Source of the DNA: Apostichopus parvimensis
Lineage: Eukaryota > Echinodermata > Holothuroidea > Aspidochirotida > Stichopodidae
DNA: 40,759 nt
Assembly (NCBI GenBank): GCA_000934455.1
Contig: KN882312.1
Span: forward strand, 40,419-81,177
Direction of reading: 5' to 3'
A program made the translations under genes and the position numbers. Below the pieces are notes generated by a model. It had not been told where the DNA came from and ran no database searches. It saw only the letters and a list, made by a program, of their open reading frames with translations. How positions within the stretch are numbered: the first letter of the stretch is position 1; each line of letters opens with the position of its first letter. Shown here piece by piece: positions 11,560 through 23,199 of the stretch.

Positions 11560-11965
11560 CAGAGCATGCAAATCGTGTGCAAATTGCATGCAAACTGTGT
11601 GCAAGTGAAAAGCACGCAACCGGTTTGCATAGGCACGCTTTCTGCACGTAGTTTACACGCTCTCCGTATGCTTGAGCTGTTGCGTGCATTCTCGTATGCA
11701 ACTTGCATGCATGCAAATAGGGTGGAGTTGACATGAAGCGCGTTTCTCCAGTAGAAATGCGCGTTTAAAAGTCCAATTGCATGCAATTTGGACTCTTTGA
11801 GTGTGGTTGAAGCTTGCAATTGGAACTTTGGACAATTTTGAAGTGGGCATGCATGCATTTGGCACACTGTTCTTTTTTTTTAGCGTGCAGTTAATATTGA
11901 AGCGTGCATTTGGCACTCTGTAAATTTTGGAGTGTGCAGCAAGTAACATCTGAAGCGTACAATTG
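11560..11965. repeat. GCATGC-rich degenerate satellite, left block
   Basis: Dense tgcatgca and gcgtgca words occur with a loose repeat of the phrase 'tgaagcgtgcatttggcac' (near 11807, 11843, 11897 and 11951). A near-palindrome, gtccaattgcatgcaatttggac, lies near 11771-11793. Translations are Cys/His/Met/Ala-rich only because TGCATG repeats in all frames, so no protein is claimed. Confidence 0.65.
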
Positions 11966-12423
11966 ACACATATATAAGATGGTCAGCTCTTACATAAAGT
12001 TTCTTTTGTACCATAGTTTTACTTGTTTATTAGTACACTGTACAGTGCTCACTGTACAGAGGGCTATGCATTTGTACAGTATATTCGTATGTTGTCTTGT
12101 GGCAGCAAAAGGGTGGGTGGATAAACACCTTAACTCTACTGGGTTGCTAGGCAACTATCTTGTTCTTCCTGGAAATTAGCCTTCACAGGAAATGGGGTCT
12201 GTGTGTATATATTATAGGAACAATGGAGTTTTGTGAGGGGTATAGGGAGTCAGGCAGTTGGCTATGAGTATTAGAGCAAGGCAGTTGCAAAAGAACAGAA
12301 AAATAGTTTTAATGGCTGGATAGTTTGTATTAAACCTTAATTTACATTCAAGTTACTGTAGTCCTTATTATTTTTTGGAAGTTGTGATATATTCAACTGA
12401 CAGTCTGGGACACTATTTATTTT

Positions 12424-12550
12424 AAAGGATACTATTTACTATAAAGGATATTATTTTACTTATAAAGGACATTATTTTACTACAAAGGATATTGACATTA
12501 TTTTACTGAAAGGATACCCTGGAACTATTTCATATAAATTAAAGGATACT
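12424..12550. repeat. ~20-bp degenerate minisatellite
   Basis: The word aaagga recurs at 12424, 12443, 12464, 12484 and 12509 with 'tattattttact' between copies, giving a period near 20 bases. A last copy is near 12543. It lies close to the assembly gap. No function is evident. Confidence 0.65.
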
Positions 12551-12600
12551 ATATTGTTGGGATCGGACATTCATAAGACCATTTAATGTGTTCAACTATA

Positions 12601-12660
12601 CTGATGTGGTGGAATATCTGATGTCGTGGAAGATATGATGTCGTAGAATACTTGATGTCA
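12601..12660. repeat. ~18-bp tandem repeat
   Basis: Three imperfect copies of 'ctgatgtcgtggaatat' followed by a partial fourth. It is adjacent to the preceding minisatellite and 100 bases before the gap. Confidence 0.6.
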
Positions 12661-12759
12661 CCAGCAGTCCAACTCACCAGAACAGACTTTTAAATTTAGT
12701 GTATTTACTTTAACATTTGGGTGCGCACGTACCTCACTACTGTAAGTTATTTGATTTAA

Positions 12760-13314
12760 NNNNNNNNNNNNNNNNNNNNNNNNNNNNNNNNNNNNNNNNN
12801 NNNNNNNNNNNNNNNNNNNNNNNNNNNNNNNNNNNNNNNNNNNNNNNNNNNNNNNNNNNNNNNNNNNNNNNNNNNNNNNNNNNNNNNNNNNNNNNNNNNN
12901 NNNNNNNNNNNNNNNNNNNNNNNNNNNNNNNNNNNNNNNNNNNNNNNNNNNNNNNNNNNNNNNNNNNNNNNNNNNNNNNNNNNNNNNNNNNNNNNNNNNN
13001 NNNNNNNNNNNNNNNNNNNNNNNNNNNNNNNNNNNNNNNNNNNNNNNNNNNNNNNNNNNNNNNNNNNNNNNNNNNNNNNNNNNNNNNNNNNNNNNNNNNN
13101 NNNNNNNNNNNNNNNNNNNNNNNNNNNNNNNNNNNNNNNNNNNNNNNNNNNNNNNNNNNNNNNNNNNNNNNNNNNNNNNNNNNNNNNNNNNNNNNNNNNN
13201 NNNNNNNNNNNNNNNNNNNNNNNNNNNNNNNNNNNNNNNNNNNNNNNNNNNNNNNNNNNNNNNNNNNNNNNNNNNNNNNNNNNNNNNNNNNNNNNNNNNN
13301 NNNNTGCATGCATG
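12760..13314. other. assembly gap (555 N)
   Basis: A run of unknown bases. The right edge starts directly in tgcatgcatgcatgca, so the missing sequence probably continues the satellite. Any open frame crossing the gap is meaningless. Confidence 0.98.
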
Positions 13315-13760
13315 CATGCAAAAGTTTGTCAAGCAGAGCACGTTTTTAAAATGCATGCGTGAAAATTCAGCATGCAAATTTGCATGCATGCAAACGTTTG
13401 TCAAGCAGAGCGCGTTTTTAAGATGCATGCGTGAAAACGTTCCAATTGAGCGCAATTTGCATGTTCCCCACACGCATGCAAGAATTGCATGCATGTAAAT
13501 TCTACGCACGCTTGCCCGGAGCATGCAATTTTATCCCCCTGCATGCGTGCCCGGAGCGTGCAATTTTATTCCCCTGCATGCGTACCCAGAGCGTGCAATT
13601 TTATTCCCCTGCATGCGTGCCCAGAGCGTGCAATTTTATCATTTGCATGCATGCAACAGTAATTGCATGCGTGAAAACGTTCCAAAAGAGCGCAATTTGC
13701 ACATTCCCCACACGCTCCCTGCGCACATACCACAATTGCACGCATGCAAAAGAAGGAAAT
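13315..13760. repeat. GCATGC-rich satellite, right block
   Basis: After the gap, a longer repeat containing 'gtttgtcaagcagagc', 'gtttttaa', 'atgcatgcgtgaaaa' and 'cgttccaa..gagcgcaatttgca' occurs with starts at 13324 and 13396 and a partial copy at about 13663. A perfect 18-bp palindrome built from ATGCAAAT and its complement lies at 13370-13387. Long alternating purine-pyrimidine runs are present. No coding function is claimed. Confidence 0.75.
13519..13654. repeat. 35-bp minisatellite, four copies
   Basis: The word caatttta recurs at 13526, 13561, 13596 and 13631, exactly 35 bases apart. The unit contains 'cccctgcatgcgtgccc' and 'agcgtg'. Copies differ by only a few bases, so this is the youngest-looking part of the satellite. 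Confidence 0.85.
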
Positions 13761-14243
13761 ATTTGTACGAGGGACATTGGGTGACAAGAAGCCTTATTAG
13801 TGAAAATATGTACTTTTCGTGAAATTGTGAAATTGAAATTACTTTATATAAATGTCATCTATAGTATCTAAATTGTCAATGAGTTGCATCAGAAAACAAG
13901 GGAAAATATATTTTCTTAAAGAAAATCAAATCAAAACTCAATTAAAAGAAGGATTTGTGAAACAGCTGAGGTTTCTGTTTTGAAACGTGCGAACATTTGG
14001 TAGTATTGTTAAAATCCACTGGCACAAAAATTACGTTAGTACCATGATAACGTCAGGATGCGTTTAGTTGGAAAATACGGGCGATATACTTCTCATTGAC
14101 AAGCTACCATGTCCAATACATGACTTTATTTTAGTTTTCACTGTTTCGATTAATTTATCAACCAATTTTAGGACGATCATATAGATCATATATTAAATTT
14201 GCTGCTTAAAAAGGGTTATATCATATCTGTGGTTATTTATTTA
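13761..14243. other. no gene recognised
   Basis: AT-rich linker between the satellite and the next repeats. Nothing is supported. Confidence 0.4.
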
Positions 14244-14325
14244 TTTATTTATTATTTTCAATACAAAGAGGTATACAGAGGGTTACTGGATAAGATTCTT
14301 GAAATAAAAATACTAAATACCCAGA
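14232..14325. repeat. dispersed repeat, copy A, with TTTA microsatellite
   Basis: A TTTA microsatellite (14232-14255) leads into a segment sharing 'ttactggataa.attcttg' and 'aaatactaaa' with 17463-17538. The two copies lie on either side of the ~300-bp array and duplicated exon. This looks like a fragment of an interspersed repeat of unknown class. Confidence 0.6.
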
Positions 14326-14439
14326 AAGCCAGTGGGCATATTGTGATTCCTTGCCAATTGAGATTATAATCCCAAGCTTTCGTCATTGTTGATTAAATTG
14401 ATCAGCAAGGTTCTTCCACTGACTGTGGACCTATCTACT

Positions 14440-16345
14440 AAATATGTTAACTTACTATGTGTACAAGCTACTTTTATCAAAATTCAACTCAAGCCCTGCC
14501 CCCTAATAAATGTGCATAATATCACGATGAACATACATTATCATGTACCCGCTATCTACCAACACCTTCAGACAAAGTATGAATCAATTCTGAAAATGTT
14601 GACATTTGACCCTGTGACCTCATTAATACTCTCAAGATGAGCACCAAAATCAATAGACCTCTTCTACTCGCTATGGCGCATATATGTACCAAGTATGACT
14701 TCGTCGTTGTTCAGTCGTTGTTCAGTTATCGTGTTTACAAGCTAATTTAGTGAAAATAAACTTAACCCCGCCCCTAATAAATATGCATCATATCAACTTG
14801 AACATATATTACCATGTACCCACTATCTACCAACACATTAATACCAATTATGAATAAATTCTGACTTTCGGTTGTGGAGTTATAAGCATTTGAAGATGTT
14901 CACGTTTGACCCTGTGACCTCATAATTATTCATGAAATGAGCACCATAATCAATAGGGTTCATCTACTTTCTATGGGGATACTGTGTACAAAGTATGACA
15001 TCAATCCAATCTTTCGTTGTTCAGTTACTGTGTTTACAAGCTATTTTAGTGAAAATAAACTTAAGCCCTACCCCCCCCCCATAAATATGCATAATATCAA
15101 TTTGCACATATAGTACCATGTACTCATGACCTACCAACACATTAATACAAAGTATGAAATAAATTCTGATTGTTGGTTGCGGAATTAATAGCATTTTAAG
15201 ATGTTTACGTTTGTCCCCGTGACCTCATTATTATTAATGAGATGAGCACAAAAATCAAAAGGGTTCTTTACTAAGTATGGCGCATCTACGTATCAAGTAT
15301 GACTTCAATCCAACTTGCCGTTGTTCAATTATGGTGTTTACAAGCTATTTTAGTGAAAATAAACTTAAGCCCCACCCCTAATAAATATGCATCATATCAA
15401 CTTGGACATATATCACAATGTACCCACTATCTACCAACACATTAATACCAATTATGAATAAATTCTGACTTTCGGTTGTGGAGTTATAAGCATTTGTAGA
15501 TGTTCACGTTTGACCCTGTGACCTCATTATTATTCATGAAATGAGCACCAAAATCAATAGGGTTCATCTACTTTCTATGGGGATACTGTGTACAAAGTAT
15601 GACATCAATCCAACTTTTCGTTGTTCAGTTACGGTGTTTACAAGCTATTTTAGTGAAAATAAACTTAAGCCCTACCCCCCCCCAATAAATATGCATAATA
15701 TAAATTTGCACATATAGTACCATGTACTCATGACCTACCAACACATTAATACAAAGTATGAAATAAATTCTGATTGTTGGTTGCGGAATTATTAGCATTT
15801 TAAGAGTTTTACGTTTGACCCCGAGACCTCATTATTATTAATGAGATGAGCACCAAATCAATAGGGTTCTTTACTAAGTATGGCGCATCTACGTATCAAG
15901 TATGACTTCAATCCAACTTGTCGTTGTTCAATTACCGTGTTTACAAGCTATTTTAGTAAAAATAAACTTAAGCCCCGCCCCCTAATAAATATGCATAATA
16001 TCAACTTGAAAATATATCACAATGTACCCACTATCTACCAACATATTAATACCAATTATAAATTAATTCTGATTGTTGGTTGCAGAATTATTAGCATTTT
16101 AAGATTTGTACGTTTGGCCCCGTGACCTCATTATTATTCATTAAATGAGCACAACAATCAATAGGGTTCTTCTACTCAGTATGGCGCATCTATATACCAA
16201 ATATGATTTCAATACAACATGCCATTGTTGAGTTATCGTGTTTACGAGCCAAGGGCTCACACATACACCCGCAAGGGCTCACACATACACCCGCAATCAC
16301 CATCGCATAGATTCCTTGAGCCTTCGGCAAGGAATCAAAAATAGT
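14440..16345 (+). repeat. array of ~300-bp units ending in a hairpin-tailed retroposon end
   Basis: The anchor 'acaagcta' recurs at 14463, 14737, 15036, 15340, 15640 and 15943, with a diverged copy (acgagcc) at 16244, giving periods of 274, 299, 304, 300, 303 and 301. Units are of two kinds. A units (from 14737 and 15340) share 'ctgactttcggttgtggag'. B units (from 15036 and 15640) share 'tgattgttggttgcgg' and a C-tract. The order A-B-A-B makes a ~604-bp higher-order repeat, and the unit from 15943 is an A/B hybrid. The array ends with two copies of aagggctcacacatacaccc (from 16250), a hairpin at 16310-16336 (gattccttg/caaggaatc) and an A-rich tail, as at position 177-216. Confidence 0.8.
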
Positions 16346-16483
16346 AATAAGAGATATTATTTTGGTGCCCTGCCCTCCACTCGGTCTCCGAGATAAGTCC
16401 TGAGAGTTCGACTATTGGATACTTTCTGGAAATATTTTCTACGTATTTAAGCAGTAAAGAAAGACTATGTAATGAACCGCGAA
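16335..16483 (-). pseudogene. truncated copy of the 10293-10629 exon
   Basis: On the minus strand an acceptor (cattttagcag) is followed by a frame homologous to the exon at 10293-10629. It keeps RGSLHSL, SRKYPIVELSG, ISE and a GHQN counterpart of the other copy's AHQN. Homology stops where the retroposon's A-rich tail begins, and the frame ends at a TGA (16335-16337) inside that tail. The rest of the exon was not found beyond the array, so it was deleted or never copied. The retained frame suggests the truncation is not ancient relative to the duplication. Confidence 0.65.
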
Positions 16484-17455
16484 CTGCTAAAATGAAGAAT
16501 ATTATTTTATTTTGTAAACATTACTCATACAAAGAATTAAACAAAAGAAAAACGTCAGTTGTACTCCGGAAACCTTAATAAAGTTGCAGCTATTCGAAAA
16601 TCCCAAACTGATTCTCGTTTAACCGTGGTACACGAAAATACCTGTTAAACTCCAATTTTATGGAAGATTAAGTGAGCGCAATCTCGTTAACAAACCTTTC
16701 CACTGCTATAAGGGTGGCTCATAAAGTAATTACATCGACAGGTACCTAAACGCACTGACAAGACACTATAAGTATCACTTCGGGAGTTCACAAATGTGAA
16801 ACAACATTGGAAACACTTAATCGAACTTACTTTACTTCCGCAATTAAAGCAACATATTTAAAGTATGTTGGGGTCACTGCGCATGTCTGTTATTCTCTAA
16901 ACAGCTCAGACGCAGCATCGTGGAAGCCTTTATCGTGCATGGTGATAATATATGGCTGTGTAATCCATGTCGGCTAAAGAGTATATTCGGCTTCTCAATA
17001 GTAAACAAGACCATTACATGACATTTTTATGTTTTATATATTATTACTTTCATACTGCCCAGGGTACGGAAGGAGTGGGGATTGGCTATTTCTTTATGAG
17101 TTTTCGATGTTAACAAAGCATAGTAGATTGGATCATGTAGTTCCTAAGAATAACACTCCCTACTATTGCATTACTTAACATTACGTTCAGTGGACGCTAT
17201 GGTGGCCCAATCCCTATCTTCTCCAAACAGCCTGAATATTGGTGCCGATCTGCAAACTTGTAAGGTACGTTGCCATGTTCCATGGTATTTTACTTTTGAA
17301 TTCATCTAGTTATAAAATTTACGTCAGATTTAGAAGAGATCTATTTCCATATCTGGGCTTAAGTTAAACTAGTTATGGATCAATCGGATCAAATATCTGA
17401 ATGGTAGTTTAATACTAGTCGAACCAGGGTATTTTAACCTTTTAACCATGTACGT
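16355..17455. repeat. segmental duplication, copy 2
   Basis: Partner of 10495-11165. Blocks 16355-16835 and about 17275-17455 match copy 1 in order; about 16835-17275 has no counterpart there. This means an insertion here or a deletion in copy 1. Confidence 0.7.
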
Positions 17456-17459
17456 CCTA

Positions 17460-17540
17460 TTATTTAGTTATTGTCTATACAAAGAGGGATACAAATGGTT
17501 ACTGGATAATATTCTTGTACAAAAAATACTAAACAAGACA
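17460..17540. repeat. dispersed repeat, copy B
   Basis: Matches 14251-14320: 'tacaaagaggga', 'ggttactggataatattcttg' and 'aaatactaaa' are shared with small changes. It directly follows the duplicated exon segment. Confidence 0.6.
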
Positions 17541-19153
17541 TCAGCATATATAGGGATCGGAAGGAATGGGCGTTTAGTGACCTGTAAGAAGTAATTCAGT
17601 AGTCTTCTTCATGTAAATATGTTCAAGTCTGTCATGTGTTTATTACTGGAGAACCAGATTCATTAAATACTTGTCTTTGATGATAGTCCGTGTAGAGAAC
17701 ACTCAAAATGAGAACAGGACCTTTGCGGCATGATTGGCATCTGACAATTACCATTAATAATATTTCCTAAAGACTGTGGATCATTCGTAAGCCCCGAAAA
17801 AAACCTCAGTGAATGTATATATTAACAATACAGTATCACATCATGGAGTTAATATATACACATGATAATACTGATCAATCGATGTATGTTACCTGAGTTT
17901 GTATATACTTTACCTTTCACATTCCTTGACTTTAATTTTGACGGAATAAAGTCAGCAGGGATAGACTGAGGTAACAGATACCACGTGAACCTACGAAATA
18001 AAGAAGAAAATAATCCGGTTAATCATGTTATTATATCAAATGAAATCATTTTCATCAGCTGGCTGCAACAAAATCTCAATTTTAACACAAAAACATAATT
18101 GTTTCCTATACATGCGACATCACTGTGAAACCGAAACTACATGGTCGTGTAAGAGCTTCACTCATTAGGTTAACTTCACATTTTTTTATTCCGTTCGAGA
18201 AATCAAATAACACCACTGATGTCCATTACCTTAACTAGTCAAGCGTCATTTAAATGACTGAAAACAAGTTTCGATAAGTAAATTGAAGTGTAGATAAACG
18301 TGAAGTGTATATAATAAGCCATTCAGCTCGTCCCACATGGTGTGAAACTGCTTATTATTGTAAACTAACAGTCTCAAGTTCGATTTTAGTAGTTTAGTAA
18401 TTGCGTGATAACCGTTCTTTGATGTACCGACAATCCATTCTAAAAAATGAAGGACGTCGTTCTCTTCTTGCCATGTAGTAAAGTGTGTTAACTACATATC
18501 TGTTCATGCTCTAAGATACTGTGTGAGATTTGTGTCAGTTGACAAAAGTGATAATAGACAATTATCTTACTCTAAATTCTGATTTATATTTGATTGTTTT
18601 GTGTTCAGTTTATTTGTGTCCATGACATCATGTTTGAAATCACATAGTGTAATGTGACTTCTGCCTGATATACTTCATACATTATTTGAGGAATCAATAT
18701 TGTTTGGTCGGTTAAATGATCCATGCTTTGGATTATATGCGATTTAATGTTGTTTAAATAATATTCAATATGATTCGAAAACTAGTGAAATATACTAATA
18801 TCGATAATGTCCTTTATTGTTATAGTTCAGTTGTATTCAATATAACTGATAAAAGTGTTAACGTATGTCATCAATTAAATTTAGACGTAAACGATACAAA
18901 AAGCAAAATAATTGTGTAACGATTTTTCAGAATTAACGTTGGTTTTGGCAAGAAAAACGGTTTAACGTAAAGAACAGAAGAAAAACGCCTTTTACATAGC
19001 GGAAATATCACGTCACTTTATTTAAGCACGTTTTTAAGAGTGATATCTTTTCTTATTGAATGATACACCGTGTTATAAATGTAATACATACTATGATTGT
19101 TGTGCCACATTGATATGATATTTTGATATCACGAAATTGCCAGTTCGACACAC
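17541..19153. other. no gene recognised
   Basis: AT-rich; I see no supported exon, RNA gene or well-defined repeat. Confidence 0.4.
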
Positions 19154-19221
19154 CTCAAAATAAGTTGTATCCACAATGTACATGGTGTTAGCCGGGCTTC
19201 CATTTATGTGCGTAACTGACA
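19154..19221 (-). CDS. possible 68-bp internal exon
   Basis: On the minus strand an acceptor-like 'atcgttttacaag' precedes 68 bases ending at TTTGAG followed by GTGTGT. With two leftover bases the frame gives 22 codons (starts SVTHINGSPA, ends DTTYFE) and stays open past the donor to 19091. Codon use looks coding-like, but the acceptor tract is weak. No family is recognised. Confidence 0.22.
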
Positions 19222-20131
19222 CTTGTAAAACGATATTAAGACAGGGCGTAAGAAACGTGTACATATGTATGCACATGTTTAGAATACACGATCGATAAGC
19301 CATAGTAGATTTTCTTAAAAGATTTGAGCGAAGAAACGTAATTCATGGCATTTTCAGAATTTACAACTAAAATGTTTCATGTATTATTTGCTTGGTCAAT
19401 GGTACGCCTAATCCTCTGCAACAATTTTCAATGTTCGGTGAACACAAAGTTTTGATATCAAGAAAAGCAAACCTCGATCCATTACAGTGATTCTATCACA
19501 GCATGTTTTAACAAGTTTATCCTATAAGAGTAGTTTTCAGGCAATAATTTTCTTTATTTTTTGACATAACTTCTTGGTATTAGGGAATATGTTTTTTTTT
19601 TTCATATGGATGTGTACGTTCCATAGTGTAGATTAACTCGGTGCTTCCATTGCACGGAATTATATCGACGAAAATTGCATTAATCCGGACGTCGTATAAT
19701 ACATAAAGAAACTGCGCCAACCACGGAGGATCACGTGAGGTGTTACCCGGTACTACTATCAAATAATGTATTTTAACACCTTTCATTCCATTGTGATTTA
19801 ATGATGATTTATTACGTTTGGATAATAATAATGTTTGGGATCTACATTTTAAGTGTCATAAAAAGCTTTATATGCATAAACACGATAACTATTAACATTA
19901 GTCATTATAGTGTGCGACAAGGCGTCTTGTGTTCGTAAAGGAACAACGGATCCTTTCGTCCGCTCTTGCCTTATTAAAACGACCAATCCGAGATTATATT
20001 GCCTTCGTGAATTGAATAAATTTAATATGAATAGTCGCATAATTTACATATGTTTTATAATCATATGATATGCAGTGCGTTGTTGTATTGCGTTGTCTGG
20101 TGGGCGGGAATGCATGTTGTGAAGATTGTAA

Positions 20132-20383
20132 ATGCCTATATTATACTACGTCATTACACAAACTAGTCGTGTTTTAGACGAGAATCAGCGGACGGTGGCC
20201 TCATACTACCAAGACCTCCCGATGTTAAGCTTAATTATGTTTCTCAGCGAGACATATATGGATCTGGGCATGGCAATAATCCCTCGTAGTGGACTCTTAG
20301 CACTACTATATGCTGCTAAAAACCAACATACTCCTTTCATACCGCAGTTTATTGAAAATGTTCACAATCGTTTAGTTTCTTAA
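20132..20383 (+). CDS. unrecognised open frame, possible terminal exon
   Basis: The frame includes RVLDENQRTVASYYQDLP, then a hydrophobic stretch, and ends in FIENVHNRLVS and a stop. An acceptor-like 'agtcgtgttttag' lies at about 20167-20179, so a terminal exon beginning near 20180 is possible. No family motif is seen and the N-terminal part before the acceptor is AT-rich. It may equally be a chance frame. Confidence 0.2.
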   Translation: MPILYYVITQTSRVLDENQRTVASYYQDLPMLSLIMFLSETYMDLGMAIIPRSGLLALLYAAKNQHTPFIPQFIENVHNRLVS

Positions 20384-22970
20384 ATGTTTGGTTTAATATG
20401 TATCTTAACTTTTTGTGTTTTAGTCGTCATTTATATGTTTCATATGTCTTGGTATATTTGTTTTAATTTGTTCACGCACACCATTTCCTTTTTTGTTATT
20501 TAGTGTGAGCATGAATTTACACTACTTAGGAACACAGTATAATTGAAATCAAATGATTTCAACGTATATTGTGTACGGTCTGATTTACTGCTTTCGTTCC
20601 ATTTGAAAAAAAAAAGTTAGCAAGCATTGAGTGTGCAGTAAACTGATTACCACCACGCCTGCCTATTGATAGTAGAATTAATTATTTCAAAACTACTCAA
20701 TTTGCTGACATTGCTGTTAAACTTTCATGTATGTCGTGAAATAACTGAAACTTATTTTCTCATCGTTACTACATAGGGAGTCAAGACAATATTGTAATCG
20801 GGTGTTCATCGGAAGCCATAGTCTCAGTTACTATAGGAATATTTGTCATGGTAAACTTTGAAGAAGAACGAATAAAAATCACTTTAGCATAACAAAGTTA
20901 TATGAACTAATACAAAGACATTTTCTATGCTCACCTCCATTATCTTTTCCGTTGGATAAAATTTCTGTCATTTTCCGTTATTTATTGACAGATATAATAA
21001 ACTAAAACAGTCATTTGAATAGAAAAAATGGAATCGAAGACCATTGATAAATTGAAGGAGAGTCGATACTGGGTTGTTCTCCTCCACCAGAAGTGACATT
21101 GTGACAAAGCGAAAGTCATTGTATCAGTTTCCGTCCGTCGATGTGACAGTCGTTAGATCTTTTCGGGGAAGTTATAGTCGGGATCTAAATGATGGATCGT
21201 AAGAGCGATAACGGGTGTCAATTATTCGGGAAGAGGGCAGGGTAAGGTAAAAAAAAATAGTAATCTCGCTAGTTTGATGTTTGCCGAGGAAACCTTTGCG
21301 TTTGTCATTATGAAGTTTTTCGAGAAAAAAACGGAACATTTGAAAGTTTGTCAGGTCGATGATCCATCCAGGCTGCCAGATAGAATGATGGTCGCCCATT
21401 TTAACGGGATGTAATTGGCACTTTCTGTGTACATCTACAATGACGTACGATTACGAAAATAATTTCAAATCTTATCATCTTTGATTGGAAATTTTAGGCC
21501 CAAACACATAATTTCTGCAATATCAGATCATCACTAGCAGTGCGTGTGTGTGTGTGTGCAAGAAACTTGATACTGACAGGCTGACTGCGCATTTTCTGAA
21601 TGCCACTTCTGATGTATCAACATTGTGTCTGATAACTTTGTTTTATCTCATTATTTGGCATTTTATAACAAACTTTATATAAAATAATGTTTTTACTATT
21701 GTAATTATACTTCGAAATTTCGACTGATTAATTGAGTCAAATATAAAAACTTATATGTACATTTGTTCATATTTTGGCATCCATGACACTTGAGCTAGGT
21801 GAATGCGTTATGGAATGTTCAGGACCCTGTTTGGGACACACACAGGATTTTGTCGGGCAAAAGTACCTACTCCTACAGTTATGATGCAGGTTAATTGGCA
21901 AATTTGATATAAAAATAACCAATTGCAACAAGTCGTATGATAGATATCATAATATTGGAGGATGTAGGAAGTTGTGACAAAAGAGACGAAATGTTCTTAT
22001 ATACAAGCGTGAAAGATAAACATCTTCAAAATGAAAATCAGGTACCTATCATGTAGGTAAATAATAACTGCAATGAACTGATTGATAGAAACGGTTGTTA
22101 CGAACAAAACAAATGTGCGGTTTAATATGAGGCTGAATTTGAAGCAAGCTGCATGTCGGTTTACGATCTAACATGGCTAGCACGTTTTATATTCCCCTCT
22201 TAATTGACATAAGCGGCCTCTCCTTCGGCTTTCTGTTCATAACCCCGCTATGCAGTGAATATCCATCCCGGGGCTAACACTTGTCAAACTGTGTCAAAAT
22301 TCCAACTGATAAAATGCTAACCAATTGTTTAGCCAATTAATTTAATTACAGATGCAGGATGCAGAAATGACATCGTTAGACATTATAGATCAAAGTGTTC
22401 AATCAAACCCGTACTTGTATGTTATCATAAAAGAGAAGTGAAGGAAACCGCAGATTTATGATTTCGGTTTACCGTGCATCCGTATCCCCAAGGAGTTACA
22501 CGCCGGTTCTCTGTCCCCTTGCGTATAAATAGAGCCAATAGCAATAAATCATACACCACGGGTAAACGAAACCAGTTAGAAACTGCTTAGGACACACTTT
22601 ATTGTGGAGTTAACAATTACAACGACAGTTAATCTCCTCCTCATCATCGCCCCGACCCCCCCAACCCAACCCCCCTCTCAAAAAAAAATATTAGGAACAA
22701 AACAAAAATTGTGTTTTGGAACATTTCGCTATATCAAGATTATTGAAATATAATACAGCACTATTTAACAATTTGAATGTTTAGTAGCCTATTTGGTTTT
22801 CGGTTGTCATAACCATAGATAGCAACGCAGGATACGTATAGCATTAATCTCACTCTATTTACTGTAATGAAAGGATCCACTGTCTAATTAAAATATTGTA
22901 GCTCGAATACTACGAATAAATGTAACTGGCTATAGTAACCAGACAAAATGTATGTGAAATTATTGAATAA
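20384..22970. other. gene-free stretch with minor motifs
   Basis: No gene is supported. Small structures are an inverted repeat at 20543-20562 (ttgaaatca, aa, tgatttcaa), a GT microsatellite at 21543-21558 and a TATA-like TATAAATA at 22524-22531. The last is some 700 bases before the first-coding-exon candidate at 23.2 kb; a link is not demonstrated. Confidence 0.35.
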
Positions 22971-22971
22971 T

Positions 22972-23040
22972 GATACTATACTGTCTATGAATGTCAAAAT
23001 ATGAAATTGATTGTAAGGATACTATACTGTCTATGAATGT
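22972..23040. repeat. perfect 23-bp direct repeat, 46 bp apart
   Basis: The sequence beginning gatactatactgtctatgaa occurs identically at 22972 and 23018, with 23 bases between the copies. It is a recent local duplication with no evident function. Confidence 0.8.
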
Positions 23041-23199
23041 GTTGTACAGATACGTATTGATACGTTACTCATTGTAATACTCACTCTAGCCTTTTCAACA
23101 TATGTGACTGTTCTACAAACATCAATATGTCAACAACCTCTGTCTCTGTCATTTCTCTTCCTTTCTCTGTATCTATCACTACCTTCTTTACTGATTCAG

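Noticed and set aside
11504-11949. Cys/His/Met-rich open frames in the GCATGC region, which look like cysteine-rich peptides
   Set aside because: TGCATG repeats read as Cys-Met-His-Ala in every frame and on both strands. There are no signal peptides or splice signals.
12658-13524. Long open frames across the N run
   Set aside because: They are open only because unknown bases contain no stop codon.
13519-13654. Evenly spaced repeat resembling a CRISPR array
   Set aside because: The whole 35-bp unit repeats with no unique spacers, and the genome is eukaryotic.
10495-17455. Direct repeats as LTRs of a retrotransposon
   Set aside because: There are no TG...CA ends, primer-binding site or gag/pol between them. 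The copies contain a spliced exon and differ by a 450-bp block.
19580-20040. Minus-strand open frames of 68 and 63 codons
   Set aside because: No splice borders or family motifs, although the codon use is not clearly random.
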